The notes under the pieces were generated by a model. The model was not told the origin of the DNA. It made no database searches and was given only the letters and a program-made list of their open reading frames with translations. A stretch of DNA of 32,198 nt from contig JAIPBS010000044.1 in NCBI GenBank assembly GCA_021738625.1, positions 1 to 32,198 on the forward strand. Direction: 5' to 3'. Below are positions 17,361 to 27,196 of this stretch, piece by piece. This DNA is from Bacteroidales bacterium. GTDB lineage: Bacteria; Bacteroidota; Bacteroidia; Bacteroidales; JAIOZK01. A program made the position numbers and the translations under genes. The first letter of the stretch is position 1, and every line of letters starts with the position of its first letter.

Positions 17361-18587
17361 CTACCAGTTCAGAATTTTCTTGAAATCAAATTCTTTAGGA
17401 TCCAAGTCAAAGAATTCCTTAACGGCTTTGTAATCTTTTTCAGTGATAAACTGCAAGCCATCTTCAAAAACCATTTTTGACTTTTGCGATGACATGTTCA
17501 CCAGCCGTGGCTTAATTTTTCCTTTATGGTCGGTCAGATCTTTCAGGTAAAGCGGTTTTACATCACCTTTCGGGTCTGAAGTTACCATAGCGCCTGAAAC
17601 ATTCTGATCGAACAGTTTCTTAACACCATAGCCCAGCAATGAACAGTACAACAAGTCAAAGGCGATGGGTTTCACGCAGCGGATCTCATAGCCCAGCTCT
17701 ACTGGTCTGCTTTTGATGTTGATTTCAAGTTCTTTAAGTTTTCTTTGCAGTAGTATATTAAAAATGTGTGCTTTGCTCACGTTTCCAAGTTCAGGATGTC
17801 CGTGCTCATCAAAGGTGAAATTAATATTACTTGATTTAATTTCACCCTCACTCATAAAATGAAAAACCCCTTCGCTAATCACAGCTACCCCATAGTTCAG
17901 TCCGAGTATCTTCCTTTTCAGGATGGCCGAGATCACCAGGTTGATAATTTTATCGAAAGAGACTTCCGTTTTGTTGAACATTTCAGGAATAATGATCATG
18001 GGATAATGGCAGGCTGCGCCGATGCCGAATGCCAGGTGGCCGGCTTCGCGTCCCATGGCCGAAACGATGAACCAGTTTCCGCTGGTACGGGCGTCTTCAT
18101 AAACCGTTTGTGCAATACGCACGCCTTCATCCTTCGCCGACTGGTAGCCGAATGTGGGCTGGCCCTCCGGCAAAGGTAGATCGTTGTCGATAGTTTTGGG
18201 AACGTGCAGGTTCTGGATTTCAATATTTTGTTCAGAGAGATATTTGGATATGCGGTTGGCTGTGGAAGCCGTATCATCACCACCGATGGTGACCAGCAAG
18301 CGGATGTCGTTCTTTTCAAAGAAGGAGGTGTTGAATTCGCCGTCTTTCGGCTTATAACGACTCATGCGCAGGGCGGAGCCGCCTCTTTTGTAAATGTCCT
18401 CGGCATAAGGGTAATCGAAATCTACAGTTTGGGGCTTGCCCGCAAACAGGCTTTCAAATCCTCCATGCAGCCCGATCACACGGTATCCGTCTTTCAGAAA
18501 AACTTTGGCAATGGTGCCGATCACGGTATTGATCCCAGGCGCCGGGCCGCCCCCGGCTAAAATGGCTATCGATCCTTTATTCTTCAT
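17361..18587 (-). CDS. 6-phosphofructokinase, probably pyrophosphate-dependent type
   Basis: The enzyme phosphorylates fructose-6-phosphate to the 1,6-bisphosphate in glycolysis. The phosphoryl-donor loop is GGGPAPGIN (12-20) and the catalytic base is Asp134 in KTIDND. Two specificity positions differ from the ATP-dependent E. coli enzyme: GGDDT (102-106) in place of GGDGS, and PKTIDND (130-136) in place of PGTIDND. Asp plus Lys at these sites is the known signature of pyrophosphate-using PFKs and hinders ATP binding. The reaction is then reversible and could also serve gluconeogenesis. At 408 aa it is longer than PfkA (320 aa). It is a single gene with a well-formed promoter at 18613-18641. 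Confidence 0.92.
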   Translation of the reverse strand: MKNKGSIAILAGGGPAPGINTVIGTIAKVFLKDGYRVIGLHGGFESLFAGKPQTVDFDYPYAEDIYKRGGSALRMSRYKPKDGEFNTSFFEKNDIRLLVTIGGDDTASTANRISKYLSEQNIEIQNLHVPKTIDNDLPLPEGQPTFGYQSAKDEGVRIAQTVYEDARTSGNWFIVSAMGREAGHLAFGIGAACHYPMIIIPEMFNKTEVSFDKIINLVISAILKRKILGLNYGVAVISEGVFHFMSEGEIKSSNINFTFDEHGHPELGNVSKAHIFNILLQRKLKELEINIKSRPVELGYEIRCVKPIAFDLLYCSLLGYGVKKLFDQNVSGAMVTSDPKGDVKPLYLKDLTDHKGKIKPRLVNMSSQKSKMVFEDGLQFITEKDYKAVKEFFDLDPKEFDFKKILNW

Positions 18588-18612
18588 AAGATGTTCTGCT
18601 TGTGATTTTTTG

Positions 18613-18641
18613 CAAAAATACGAAGATTAATTGGGAAGCAA
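18613..18641 (-). promoter_or_regulatory. Promoter of the phosphofructokinase gene
   Basis: On the minus strand: TTG (18641-18639), an 18-nt spacer, then TATTTTTG (18620-18613). The leader to the ATG is only about 20 nt. Confidence 0.6.
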
Positions 18642-18823
18642 GTCAGCCAGCCCGTATTGATTAGATAAGTCATATCATTTAGATAGGGATGAGGGGACTT
18701 TCTGACAGTAATTCATGGGAATTGATTACGACGCATGGTAATTTTGATTGATTTGTCATTTCCTTAAAAGTACAATTTTTGAATAATTTAATATTGAACA
18801 CCTAATGTATAATGATCAAGTGA

Positions 18824-18857
18824 TTGACAACCAATTTAAAACTTCATATTATCTTTG
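18824..18857 (+). promoter_or_regulatory. Promoter of pssA
   Basis: TATCTTTG at 18850-18857 lies 15 nt before the ATG. A TTG at 18824-18826 is 23 nt upstream of it, slightly wider than consensus. The transcript would have a leader of about 10 nt. Confidence 0.5.
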
Positions 18858-18872
18858 TGATAAATCAACAAC

Positions 18873-19577
18873 ATGAGCATCAAAAAGCATGTACCCAATC
18901 TGATTACCCTGGCCAACCTGGTTTTGGGTTGCCTGTCAATTGTGTTTGCATTCAGCGGCCGCTTGTTTGATGCCGGCGTAATGATTTTATTTGCCGCTTT
19001 CGCGGATTTCCTCGACGGCTCGGCGGCGCGTGTGCTTAGGGCGCAATCGCCCATCGGCAAGCAACTCGACAGCCTGGCGGATGTGATCTCATTCGGACTG
19101 GCGCCTGCCGTGATCATTTTTCATTTGTTTGAAGCCGCCAATCTTCAATGGGACTGGCTGAAATACGCATCATTGATCATTCCGGTTTTTTCTGCTCTGC
19201 GGCTGGCCAGGTTCAATATAGACTCCGAACAGAGTGAATTCTTCAGAGGATTGCCGGTGCCGGCCAACGGCATCCTGGTTGCCTCTTTTCCCATGATCAT
19301 CCACCTGGAACCATCCAGTTCGTGGATCACGAATTTGCTGATCGACCAATGGTTTTTACTGGCGTACACCATTGTATTCTCTTTGCTGCTGGTTTCGCGC
19401 ATCCCCCTGATCTCACTGAAATTTGCAAACAGTAGCTGGAAAGAGAATCAATTAAGGTTCATCCTGGTAGGCTGCGCCATCCTACTGATGGCCCTGTTCT
19501 ACATCAAGGCCATTCCCCTGATCATATTGCTTTATTTCATGGTTTCGGGCGTGGATTATCTTATGCAGAAATATTAA
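18873..19577 (+). CDS. pssA: CDP-diacylglycerol--serine O-phosphatidyltransferase
   Basis: PssA makes phosphatidylserine from CDP-diacylglycerol and serine, the precursor of phosphatidylethanolamine. The CDP-alcohol phosphotransferase motif is complete within residues 45-70: D45, D48-G49, A52-R53, G62, D66 and D70, the metal- and substrate-binding set. The 234 residues contain several hydrophobic helices, consistent with an integral membrane enzyme. The PssA-type start (KKHVPNLITLANLVLGCLSI) distinguishes it from phosphatidylglycerophosphate synthase. A psd gene is not in the window. It is transcribed alone, away from the phosphofructokinase gene and toward lptB. Confidence 0.94.
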   Translation: MSIKKHVPNLITLANLVLGCLSIVFAFSGRLFDAGVMILFAAFADFLDGSAARVLRAQSPIGKQLDSLADVISFGLAPAVIIFHLFEAANLQWDWLKYASLIIPVFSALRLARFNIDSEQSEFFRGLPVPANGILVASFPMIIHLEPSSSWITNLLIDQWFLLAYTIVFSLLLVSRIPLISLKFANSSWKENQLRFILVGCAILLMALFYIKAIPLIILLYFMVSGVDYLMQKY

Positions 19578-19659
19578 ATTGAAAAAGAGGATTACGAATA
19601 AAATCTCAAATTAAAAGAAAATAATTGATTCTGAACAATATTGAATCTATGGCAAGGAT

Positions 19660-20388
19660 TCACCTCCTCAACTCAAACTTTTCGCCCAGGTAAACCTGCC
19701 TTACATGTTCATCTTCTGCCAGCTCTTCGCTGGTGCCTGATTTGAGGATGCTGCCTTCAAACAGCAAATAGGACCGGTCGGTGATGTCGAGGGTTTCGTG
19801 TACGTTATGGTCGGTGATGAGTACGCCGATGTTTTTTTCCTTCAGCCTGGAGACGATATTTTGAATATCTTCTACGGCAATGGGATCAACTCCTGCAAAA
19901 GGCTCATCCAGCAAAATGAAATTGGGGTCCACGGCCAGAGCGCGGGCAATTTCTGTTCGCCTGCGTTCCCCGCCCGAAAGGGTGATCCCTTTGCTTTTGC
20001 GCACATGCTTCAGTCCGAATTCCTCAATCAGACTTTCAAGCCGCAGCTTTTGCTCTGATTTCGGGATACCCGTAAATTCCAGCACAGCTTTCAGGTTGTC
20101 TTCCACGCTCAGTTGTCTGAACACCGATGCTTCCTGGGCCAGGTAACCGATTCCCCGTTGAGCCCGCTTGTACATGGGTTCATTGGTGATGTTGATGTCA
20201 TTCAGGTAAACCTTGCCTGCAAAAGGCTTGATCAAACCGGTGATGATGTAAAAAGAAGTGGTTTTGCCGGCTCCGTTCGGTCCCAACAGCCCAACGATCT
20301 CTCCCTGCTTCACTTCCACGGTGACTTTATTCACAACGGTGCGCTGCCTGTACTTCTTTACTATTTCGTTGGTGCGAAGGATCATCAT
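19660..20388 (-). CDS. lptB: LPS export ABC transporter ATP-binding protein
   Basis: LptB is the cytoplasmic ATPase that drives LPS extraction with LptF/G and the Lpt bridge. Residues 36-44 form Walker A (GPNGAGKTT), 137-141 the signature LSGGE followed by [10 protein letters not shown], 157-162 Walker B FILLDE and His194 the switch histidine. The 242-residue length equals that of the family. The frame is open upstream to 20499, but that extension ([10 protein letters not shown]) is unlike any LptB and overlaps the preceding gene. The ATG at 20388 (or the adjacent one at 20385) fits both the family N-terminus and a -7 element 18 nt upstream. Other lpt genes are not present here; the surrounding genes are also envelope-related. 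Confidence 0.95.
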   Translation of the reverse strand: MMILRTNEIVKKYRQRTVVNKVTVEVKQGEIVGLLGPNGAGKTTSFYIITGLIKPFAGKVYLNDINITNEPMYKRAQRGIGYLAQEASVFRQLSVEDNLKAVLEFTGIPKSEQKLRLESLIEEFGLKHVRKSKGITLSGGERRRTEIARALAVDPNFILLDEPFAGVDPIAVEDIQNIVSRLKEKNIGVLITDHNVHETLDITDRSYLLFEGSILKSGTSEELAEDEHVRQVYLGEKFELRR

Positions 20389-20405
20389 AAGGATGTAATA
20401 ACGGT

Positions 20406-20413
20406 CAAAATTA
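20406..20413 (-). promoter_or_regulatory. -7 element for lptB
   Basis: TAATTTTG on the minus strand, just after the stop codon of the upstream gene. It supports the short lptB start. No TTG was seen at the expected spacing. Confidence 0.4.
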
Positions 20414-20423
20414 CGGATATATT

Positions 20424-22931
20424 TTAAAATGAGAAGTGGAAGCTGAAGAAGATTGCGAATTTGGTGATGTCGGGATTGCGCAGGTGAGACAGACGCCATA
20501 TGGCGTCAATCCTGAAAATTTTAAGGATGTTCTCGATGCCTACGCCCGCCTCGATATAGGGTTTTTCAAGTGTAAAGGTGTTCTCGGGTATCTTTGAATA
20601 ATTCCTGTTTTTTTCGGATAGCCTCCCGATCACGCCCTGCACGAAGGCTACCTCGCGGAATTTCAATTTGCGCATCAGCGGGATGCGGTTCAGGAAAAAA
20701 CCATCGAAATGATGGGTGTAATACATACTGATATATTCATCGCTCAGAAACTCATAGTAGTTCATCAGATTGTAGGCGAATTCGTCGAAGATAAAAGTTT
20801 CGTTGCCGGGATGTAGCTTCAGGAGCGGGTAAGGCAGAGTACCCCAGATTTTTCCTCCCTCGATGATGTATTTCGACCAGCCGAAAGCGGATACATTGAA
20901 CCACTGTTTAAGGCTGAGCTGTAATTTATGATAGCGGTACTCGCCTCCCATCAGTCCGGGGATACCCAGTCCGTATTGCACTTCCAACACTGGATAAACC
21001 GTTCCCAGGCTGATGCGTTCAAATTCGCCCATCACAAATTTTTCATTGTAGGCAAAACGGGTATCCAGCCGCAACTCGGCAGTGGTGATGGAGTTTTTCT
21101 CGATGGGCTGATCGTCATTGTATATGATGAAATCGCCTTTACCAGGAGGATTGATGTTACGGTGAATGAAATTGAGGGTATTGGAGAAGCCGGTAAAATA
21201 CTCATGCTGATAATGCAACTTGTATTCATTCACCAGGCTGAGTTTGTCGGGCGGGCTTCTGCGGAATGCCGAGGCAAACAGGTTGTCTTCACTAAAGGCA
21301 TTCTGGCTTTGCCCGAGTTGTTCCATATCATAAACCCAGGATGCCCCGAAGGAGCGCCGTGGGATTTTTGAGAATATGTAAACCACACCTGTTCCATGTT
21401 TCCATCTGTTGTCCTTTGTTCCGTATGCCACATGCCCGTTGAACATGACCTTCGTGCTGAACTGGTTGCTGGTTCGCCCGCCTATGCGCAAGCGCAATCC
21501 TTCTTCGGGATTAAAGCTAATGGATTTATAAAGCGGACCCACTTCCACCGGCCCCCAAACCAGGTAACCGTTGGTAAGCATGTAAAAAACATCCACCCAT
21601 GTTTGAAAAATGGGCACTCTCTTAATAGAATCCACCATTTCGTAAATATCCTTCTCTTTCCGGCTGAGTTTTTCATGTCTGGCCTCTTCCCAGTAGTCCA
21701 TATCCTTTTCGTAAGAATCTTCCACAACATATACATCCAAAGGCGATTCACTGAATTCATCAGGTGGTGGATTATCAAAAACAAAATCCCTGAAGGTGGA
21801 AGTTTTATGGCCATAAAGACCTACGGTTTTTTTTGTGTTCTCGATCACATTGAAATCCATGATCAGGTAATCCCTTACCAGCATCCAGTATGTATCTTCA
21901 ATCAGATCATAATCCTGTTTCACGGTGAGGTCGTTGATGAAATTGAGGTTGGCGTCTTCCACAATACGGATATTCACCTTTTTGATGGCCCAGCTGCTGT
22001 CGTTCACCCAAAACTCGCCGGTGAAGGTCAGCTCCTGTTTCCGGCGCGGCTTAAACATGATCTGATAGCACCATTTGTTGTCGATGAAGGAACTATCCAC
22101 AAGATAGTATTTATAGAATGTCAGTCCGAAGTTGGCGACAGGGCTTACAAAGTTTTTCTCGAATAGCATGATATAGTTTTCATAGATGTTCACATCCTGG
22201 TACATATCTCCCAGAAACTGCGAGATGCTTTCATTCTCCAGACCTGAGATCCGGCTTGCCTTGATCCTTTCTTTTCTGACCCTTGGGCTATTCTGAAAAT
22301 AGATATCCGACAAAGACTCCGAAAGAAAAACCGGCAGATAGGCTTTGCCATTCACTGTGCTGGTATCCACATAATCAAAGATGAATTGAAAAGGTTTAAG
22401 GATTTTTCTATTCTTCAGCTTTTCGGTGATGTTGTTCAGATCGAGTTGCACTTTGGAGTAAACTTCATACTGATAGGAGTTGAATTGTTTCCTGTTGTTT
22501 TTTTCCTTGTGTGCAATGATATTGCGGAGGATGACCTCCGCCGGATTTTCTCCGGGAACGATTTCCACTTCTTCCAGTGTAAAGCCCGCCGCTGCCAGCC
22601 GAATATCAAGCTCATGAAAAATCCCTTGCTGGATTTTGATCTTTTCGGTTTTATAGCCGATGAAAGAAATTACAAGGGTATCCGTGACTTTTTTTCGTGT
22701 TTCAATTGAAAAATATCCGTCAAACCCTGAAATAGCGCCTATGGAAGTGCCTTGTATGATGATGTTTGCGAATGGGACCGGTTCTCCGCTGGCTGAATCG
22801 GTAACCGTGCCCATGATCTTGGTAAGTTCCTGGGTGAAGCTAAACCCAGACGATCCAATAAAAAATATCGCCAACAGAAGCAACTTCCTGGCTAAACCTG
22901 TAAACATGGGTTTGTTTCGAGTGATTGCCAT
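20424..22931 (-). CDS. DUF5686 outer-membrane protein with carboxypeptidase-like regulatory domain
   Basis: The 835-residue protein has an N-terminal signal peptide (about 1-34, SSGFSFTQ|E). A carboxypeptidase-like regulatory fold (about 38-115, [20 protein letters not shown]) follows, as in TonB-dependent and other Bacteroidota outer-membrane proteins. The rest is DUF5686: alternating hydrophobic/polar strands rich in Tyr and Phe and a terminal aromatic ending (FFSFHFSF), typical of an outer-membrane barrel recognised by BamA. No ligand can be named. An alternative start at Met9 would leave a more usual signal peptide. It lies 35 nt upstream of lptB in the same direction, so some cotranscription is possible in addition to lptB's own -7 box. 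Confidence 0.9.
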   Translation of the reverse strand: MAITRNKPMFTGLARKLLLLAIFFIGSSGFSFTQELTKIMGTVTDSASGEPVPFANIIIQGTSIGAISGFDGYFSIETRKKVTDTLVISFIGYKTEKIKIQQGIFHELDIRLAAAGFTLEEVEIVPGENPAEVILRNIIAHKEKNNRKQFNSYQYEVYSKVQLDLNNITEKLKNRKILKPFQFIFDYVDTSTVNGKAYLPVFLSESLSDIYFQNSPRVRKERIKASRISGLENESISQFLGDMYQDVNIYENYIMLFEKNFVSPVANFGLTFYKYYLVDSSFIDNKWCYQIMFKPRRKQELTFTGEFWVNDSSWAIKKVNIRIVEDANLNFINDLTVKQDYDLIEDTYWMLVRDYLIMDFNVIENTKKTVGLYGHKTSTFRDFVFDNPPPDEFSESPLDVYVVEDSYEKDMDYWEEARHEKLSRKEKDIYEMVDSIKRVPIFQTWVDVFYMLTNGYLVWGPVEVGPLYKSISFNPEEGLRLRIGGRTSNQFSTKVMFNGHVAYGTKDNRWKHGTGVVYIFSKIPRRSFGASWVYDMEQLGQSQNAFSEDNLFASAFRRSPPDKLSLVNEYKLHYQHEYFTGFSNTLNFIHRNINPPGKGDFIIYNDDQPIEKNSITTAELRLDTRFAYNEKFVMGEFERISLGTVYPVLEVQYGLGIPGLMGGEYRYHKLQLSLKQWFNVSAFGWSKYIIEGGKIWGTLPYPLLKLHPGNETFIFDEFAYNLMNYYEFLSDEYISMYYTHHFDGFFLNRIPLMRKLKFREVAFVQGVIGRLSEKNRNYSKIPENTFTLEKPYIEAGVGIENILKIFRIDAIWRLSHLRNPDITKFAIFFSFHFSF

Positions 22932-22969
22932 AACCTTTATTCCGCAGTAATTATTGCTGCAACAAAGTT

Positions 22970-22977
22970 CAAAAATA
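22970..22977 (-). promoter_or_regulatory. -7 element for the DUF5686 gene
   Basis: TATTTTTG on the minus strand, 38 nt before the ATG. No TTG was found at the expected upstream distance. Confidence 0.4.
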
Positions 22978-23040
22978 GGTGATTTTTTTCCGAAAGGTAA
23001 TGGTAGCGTGAAAAGATTTCAGCACTCTAATTTAAATGCT

Positions 23041-24006
23041 TTAGAGTATTCCTTCTTTCAGGATATCATGAAGATGAATGATGCCGGCATAACTGCCCTT
23101 ATTAAATACGAGCAGCTGGGTGATGTTATTTAGCCGCATGATATTCAGGGCATCCACCACCATGTCGCTATGCCTGACGATTAAGGGATTCGGGCTCATG
23201 ATTTCTTTAGCTTTTACTTTGCTCAGGTCTGGATTTTGATGCATCATCCTTCTAAGGTCGCCGTCGGTGATGATACCCGCCAATTTCCCATTATCGAGCA
23301 CGGCTGTTGCGCCAAGTCTTTTAGAGGATATTTCAAGGATCACGGTCTGATAATCTGCATCGATATCTACTACAGGTTTTTCATTATGAATATACAGATC
23401 GGAAACACGCAGGTACAGCTTTTTGCCCAATGCTCCGCCAGGATGGTATTTGGCAAAATCCTGCTGATTGAATCCACGGCATTCCATCAGGGCAATGGCC
23501 AGGGCGTCACCCATCACCAACTGCGCGGTGGTGCTTGAGGTGGGGGCCAGGTTATTGGGGCAGGCCTCTTTGGGAACCGTGGTGTCTAACACCACATCAG
23601 CTTGTTGTGCCAGGTAAGATTCCAATGCGCCCACCATGCCGATCAGCATGTTTCCGCGAGCATTAAGCATGGGGATCAAGACCTTGATTTCGGGGGTTTC
23701 ACCGCTCTTGGAAACACAGATCACCACATCGTCTTTCTGTATAATGCCCAGATCGCCGTGGATGGCGTCGGCAGCATGCATAAAAATGGCCGGTGTGCCG
23801 GTTGAGTTAAGGGTGGAAACAATCTTGACGGCAATGTTGGCACTTTTGCCGATCCCGGTGATAACCACCCTGCCTTCGGAATGGTAGATCATTTCTACAC
23901 TTTTTGCGAAATCTTCTGTGAGCCTTTTGCGCAATCCTTTGATGGCTTCCAGTTCGGTGTCGATTGCATTTTCTGCAATCTTTCGTATTTCCGCTCTTGA
24001 TTTCAA
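23041..24006 (-). CDS. kdsD: KpsF/GutQ/KdsD-type arabinose-5-phosphate isomerase
   Basis: The enzyme converts ribulose-5-phosphate to arabinose-5-phosphate, the first committed step toward Kdo for LPS inner core. An SIS domain (about 35-175) carries GIGKS (51-55), HAADAIHGDLG with His83, and SKSGE (99-103). Two CBS domains (about 207-262 and 270-321) follow. The 321-residue length equals that of the family. The start is taken as TTG at 24006: an in-frame stop lies seven codons upstream, no ATG lies between, and the first internal ATG (residue 39) would remove conserved N-terminal helices. A rare start codon may limit expression. It is divergent from recQ. Confidence 0.92.
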   Translation of the reverse strand: MKSRAEIRKIAENAIDTELEAIKGLRKRLTEDFAKSVEMIYHSEGRVVITGIGKSANIAVKIVSTLNSTGTPAIFMHAADAIHGDLGIIQKDDVVICVSKSGETPEIKVLIPMLNARGNMLIGMVGALESYLAQQADVVLDTTVPKEACPNNLAPTSSTTAQLVMGDALAIALMECRGFNQQDFAKYHPGGALGKKLYLRVSDLYIHNEKPVVDIDADYQTVILEISSKRLGATAVLDNGKLAGIITDGDLRRMMHQNPDLSKVKAKEIMSPNPLIVRHSDMVVDALNIMRLNNITQLLVFNKGSYAGIIHLHDILKEGIL

Positions 24007-24048
24007 CTTAATTTTTTGTATTTTTATTAATCAATGTATAATTATTAC

Positions 24049-24056
24049 TATATTTG
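24049..24056 (+). promoter_or_regulatory. -7 element for recQ
   Basis: TATATTTG lies in the kdsD-recQ divergent region. Initiation near 24063 would give a leader of about 128 nt. No TTG was found at 19-23 nt upstream. Confidence 0.35.
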
Positions 24057-24190
24057 TGTTAGAGCGTGAGTGAGCCCTTAAAAATCACTAACTTATGACA
24101 GGTATAATAAACTCCCCAAAAGAAAGTTTATCTATACACCTTACTAATATGAACTATGCAAAGATACTGAAAATAAAGATGGTTTGAAAA

Positions 24191-26392
24191 ATGACTGAAG
24201 TTGCTGATTACAGACTACAGAAGGTATTAAAGAAAGTTTTCGGATTTGATTCTTTCAAAGGAAATCAGGAAGCGATCATAAAAAGCGTTTTGGATGGGTG
24301 CAACACTTTTGTGATCATGCCCACCGGAGGAGGTAAATCAATGTGTTACCAATTGCCGGCCATTATCAAAGAAGGAACCGCTATTATTATTTCTCCTTTG
24401 ATCGCCCTGATGAAGAATCAGGTGGATGCCATGAGAAATTTTGGAACCGAAAAGGGAATAGCTCATTTCTTGAATTCTTCATTATCCAAAGCTGAAATCA
24501 CCCAGGTGAAAGAGGATTTAAGTGCGGGAAAGACCAAAATGCTTTATGTAGCACCTGAATCTCTCACCAAGGAAGATAATGTTGAGTTTCTCCAAAATAT
24601 TAACATTTCTTTTTATGCCATCGACGAGGCTCATTGCATCTCGGAATGGGGACATGATTTTCGACCTGAATACCGAAGGATCAGGCCCATTATCAATGCC
24701 ATCGGACAGGATGTGCCCATCATTGCTTTAACGGCCACTGCTACAGTGAAAGTGCAGACCGACATTCAGAAAAACCTTGAGGTTCTGAACGCCAATGTGT
24801 TTAAGTCATCATTCGACAGACCGAATTTGTATTACGAGATCAGGCCGAAAACAAAATCGGTGGTGAAGGATATTATAAGATATGTTAAGGGCCAGCCCAA
24901 CAAATCAGGTATTATTTATTGCCTGAGCCGGAAAAAAGTGGAAGAAATGGCACAGTCACTTCAGGTGAATGGAATAAAAGCTTTGCCTTACCACGCGGGC
25001 CTGGATGCGTTGACCAGGAGAACCAACCAGGACCGTTTTCTGATGGAAGAGGTGGATGTGATTGTGGCCACCATTGCTTTTGGTATGGGCATCGACAAAC
25101 CAGATATCAGATATGTAATTCATCACGACATTCCCAAAAGCATAGAAAGTTATTATCAGGAAACCGGAAGGGGTGGACGTGACGATGGAGAAGGCAACTG
25201 TATCTGTTTCTATAGCTATGATGATATTCAGAAGCTGGAAAAATTTATGAAAGACAAGCCGGTGGCCGAGCAGGAAATTGCTAAGGAGTTGCTTCAGGAA
25301 ACCGTTTCCTATGCCGAATCCTCTGTTTGTCGCCACAAGCTTTTACTGCACTATTTTGGCGAGGAATACAAAGCTGATAATTGCGGTGCTTGCGATAACT
25401 GCCTGCACCCCAAAGAGAAATTTGAAGGGAAGGAAGATGTTCGCCTGGTATTGAAAGCCGTCATTGCGGTTAAGCAATTTTTCAAGGCCAAACATATAGC
25501 CAACATCCTGATTGGGAAAAAAACAAGTTCCATAAAAAACTTTAAACACGACAAGTTGGAAGTTTTTGGCCAGGGCATGGGCAAGGATGATAAATTCTGG
25601 AATGCTGTTATCAAACAGGCCTTAATCCATCATTTGTTGTTGAAAGATATTGAAAACTACGGATTATTGAAGATCACCGAGAAAGGTAGAAAATTCCTGA
25701 TCAATCCCTATTCCATTATGTTAACCAAAGATCATGATTATCAAAAAGAGGAGGATGATGATTTGATGGCGGGGGGAAGCGGACATAAAACCAGTACCGC
25801 CGACAAGACTTTGTTTACCATGCTGAAGGATCTTAGAAAAGATATCAGCAGGCGGGAAAATCTGCCTCCTTTTGTAATCTTTCAGGATCCCTCGCTGGAA
25901 GATATGGCCATACAATATCCGATCGCAAATGAAGAATTAATGCAAATAACGGGTGTTGGCGCCGGGAAAGCTCAAAAATACGGTAAACCTTTCCTGGAGC
26001 TAATCAACCAGTATGTGGAGGAAAACGATATCATCAGGCCGAATGATATGATCGTAAAGTCTGTGGTTAACAAATCCGGATTAAAAGTATATATCATTCA
26101 GAATATCGATAGAAAACTGGCCCTGGAAGATATTGCCTCGGCCAAAAACATGACCCTGGAGGAACTGCTCACCGAAATCGAACGGATCGTTTCTTCCGGT
26201 ACCAGGATCAATATCAATTACTACATCAGTGAATATGTTGATGAGTATCACCAGGAAGAGATCATCGAGTATTTTAGAGAAGCCGAATCCGATTCCATAG
26301 AAGAAGCACTTCAGGAACTGGGAGAAGGAGAATATACCGAGGAAGAGATCAGGTTGATGAGAATTAAATTTATATCCGAGTACGGCAATTAA
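24191..26392 (+). CDS. recQ: ATP-dependent DNA helicase RecQ
   Basis: RecQ unwinds DNA 3'-to-5' in recombination and fork repair. Motif 0 (FKGNQEAI, 22-29), Walker A PTGGGKS (44-50, Lys49), DEAH (145-148) within the long DEAHCISEWGHDFRPEY block, and the arginine-finger region ETGRGGRD are all present. The RQC zinc site is intact (Cys380, Cys398, Cys401, Cys404) and is followed by a winged helix. An HRDC domain spans about 540-612. At 733 residues it exceeds E. coli RecQ (about 610) because of a C-terminal extension (613-733) ending in an acidic helical segment. Such extensions are common in Bacteroidota; their role is unknown to me. The stop overlaps the next ATG by one base. Confidence 0.97.
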   Translation: MTEVADYRLQKVLKKVFGFDSFKGNQEAIIKSVLDGCNTFVIMPTGGGKSMCYQLPAIIKEGTAIIISPLIALMKNQVDAMRNFGTEKGIAHFLNSSLSKAEITQVKEDLSAGKTKMLYVAPESLTKEDNVEFLQNINISFYAIDEAHCISEWGHDFRPEYRRIRPIINAIGQDVPIIALTATATVKVQTDIQKNLEVLNANVFKSSFDRPNLYYEIRPKTKSVVKDIIRYVKGQPNKSGIIYCLSRKKVEEMAQSLQVNGIKALPYHAGLDALTRRTNQDRFLMEEVDVIVATIAFGMGIDKPDIRYVIHHDIPKSIESYYQETGRGGRDDGEGNCICFYSYDDIQKLEKFMKDKPVAEQEIAKELLQETVSYAESSVCRHKLLLHYFGEEYKADNCGACDNCLHPKEKFEGKEDVRLVLKAVIAVKQFFKAKHIANILIGKKTSSIKNFKHDKLEVFGQGMGKDDKFWNAVIKQALIHHLLLKDIENYGLLKITEKGRKFLINPYSIMLTKDHDYQKEEDDDLMAGGSGHKTSTADKTLFTMLKDLRKDISRRENLPPFVIFQDPSLEDMAIQYPIANEELMQITGVGAGKAQKYGKPFLELINQYVEENDIIRPNDMIVKSVVNKSGLKVYIIQNIDRKLALEDIASAKNMTLEELLTEIERIVSSGTRININYYISEYVDEYHQEEIIEYFREAESDSIEEALQELGEGEYTEEEIRLMRIKFISEYGN

Positions 26393-26766
26393 TGAATAAA
26401 CTACCAGGCTATTCTGTTTTGGCTATAATGATGATGTTCGCCGCTTGCACGCCTTCAAGCAATGAGAATGAATTGGTCATCCCGCAGAATATTCTTCAAC
26501 CCGGAGAAATGGTCGATGTGCTGACGGATATGCAGTTGGCAGAGGGTGCTCTTATGCTTAAACGCTCACATGGCCAGCCTTATAAAAAAGATCAGGAACG
26601 TTATTTTAACCTTGTTTTTGAAAAACACGGGATCACGCAAGAATATTTTGAAGAAAGCCTTTCCTTCTACAAAAATCATTTATTTAAACTGGATGAGATT
26701 TATAACAAGGTGATCAAAAATCTTGAAAGCCTGAGAAAGGAAGTTGGCGATTCCGGTAAAAAATAA
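26392..26766 (+). CDS. DUF4296 domain lipoprotein
   Basis: This is a 124-residue protein with a lipobox (FAAC, Cys19). It continues with the DUF4296 pattern: IPQNILQPGEMVDVLTDMQLAEG, then a helical segment with a KHGIT-EYFEESLSFYKNH core. The biochemical role is unknown. Its ATG shares the last A of the recQ stop (TAATG), so translation is probably coupled. A lipoprotein exported to the envelope has no obvious partnership with a helicase, so the pairing may only reflect compact gene order. It converges on the small lipoprotein gene with a single base between the two stops. Confidence 0.88.
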   Translation: MNKLPGYSVLAIMMMFAACTPSSNENELVIPQNILQPGEMVDVLTDMQLAEGALMLKRSHGQPYKKDQERYFNLVFEKHGITQEYFEESLSFYKNHLFKLDEIYNKVIKNLESLRKEVGDSGKK

Positions 26767-26767
26767 A

Positions 26768-27175
26768 TCAATTCGTATAGGTTGCTGAGCAATTTTGCTC
26801 CGAACCGGCGATCAATAGATCATAGTTCCATTCCATTCGATTGTTTTTCACCAGGTCGCCTCCTCCCGAAACCGACCATCCGTCACCGATTTTCTCGTTT
26901 GGGTCAAGTTCTATATGCGTTCCGGCTACTATGCCAACTGCGGGATCACCGAAACCGGGATCGGCAAAATTGCTGATCAGTATATTGCCCGAGTTACTGG
27001 GATCCTCAGTAATTGTAACCGTATAAATCCTTTTTGAACAACTTTCATTAACCGTCCAGCTGCCCAGGAATTTATCACGTGGATCGACAAGATCATCATC
27101 TTCGTCGGTAATGCATGAAAACGACAATATCAGCATTGCAATCAAAAGAAGTAAAGTGCTTTTTTTTCTTTTCAT
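26768..27175 (-). CDS. Small lipoprotein, lipocalin-like, function unknown
   Basis: The 135 residues begin MKRKKSTLLLLIAM and have a lipobox LSFSC (Cys21). An acidic linker (DEDDDLVDPRD) typical of surface-exposed Bacteroidota lipoproteins follows. The FLGSWTVNESC start, two later Ser/Thr-rich strands and a closing NCSATYT resemble small lipocalin-like domains, and the two outer Cys residues could form a disulphide. The frame is open 25 codons further upstream, but the lipoprotein signal and a -7 box 21 nt before this ATG fix the start. No ligand can be inferred. Confidence 0.82.
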   Translation of the reverse strand: MKRKKSTLLLLIAMLILSFSCITDEDDDLVDPRDKFLGSWTVNESCSKRIYTVTITEDPSNSGNILISNFADPGFGDPAVGIVAGTHIELDPNEKIGDGWSVSGGGDLVKNNRMEWNYDLLIAGSEQNCSATYTN

Positions 27176-27196
27176 TTTGATGGGTTTAGGGTTTTT

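Noticed and set aside
20389..20499. 37-codon N-terminal extension of lptB
   Set aside because: It overlaps the end of the DUF5686 gene, is unlike LptB N-termini, and is separated from the real start by a -7 box.
21396..22166. 256-codon plus-strand frame antisense to the DUF5686 gene
   Set aside because: His/Phe/Ile-rich composition typical of antisense shadows; the DUF5686 protein on the other strand is clear.
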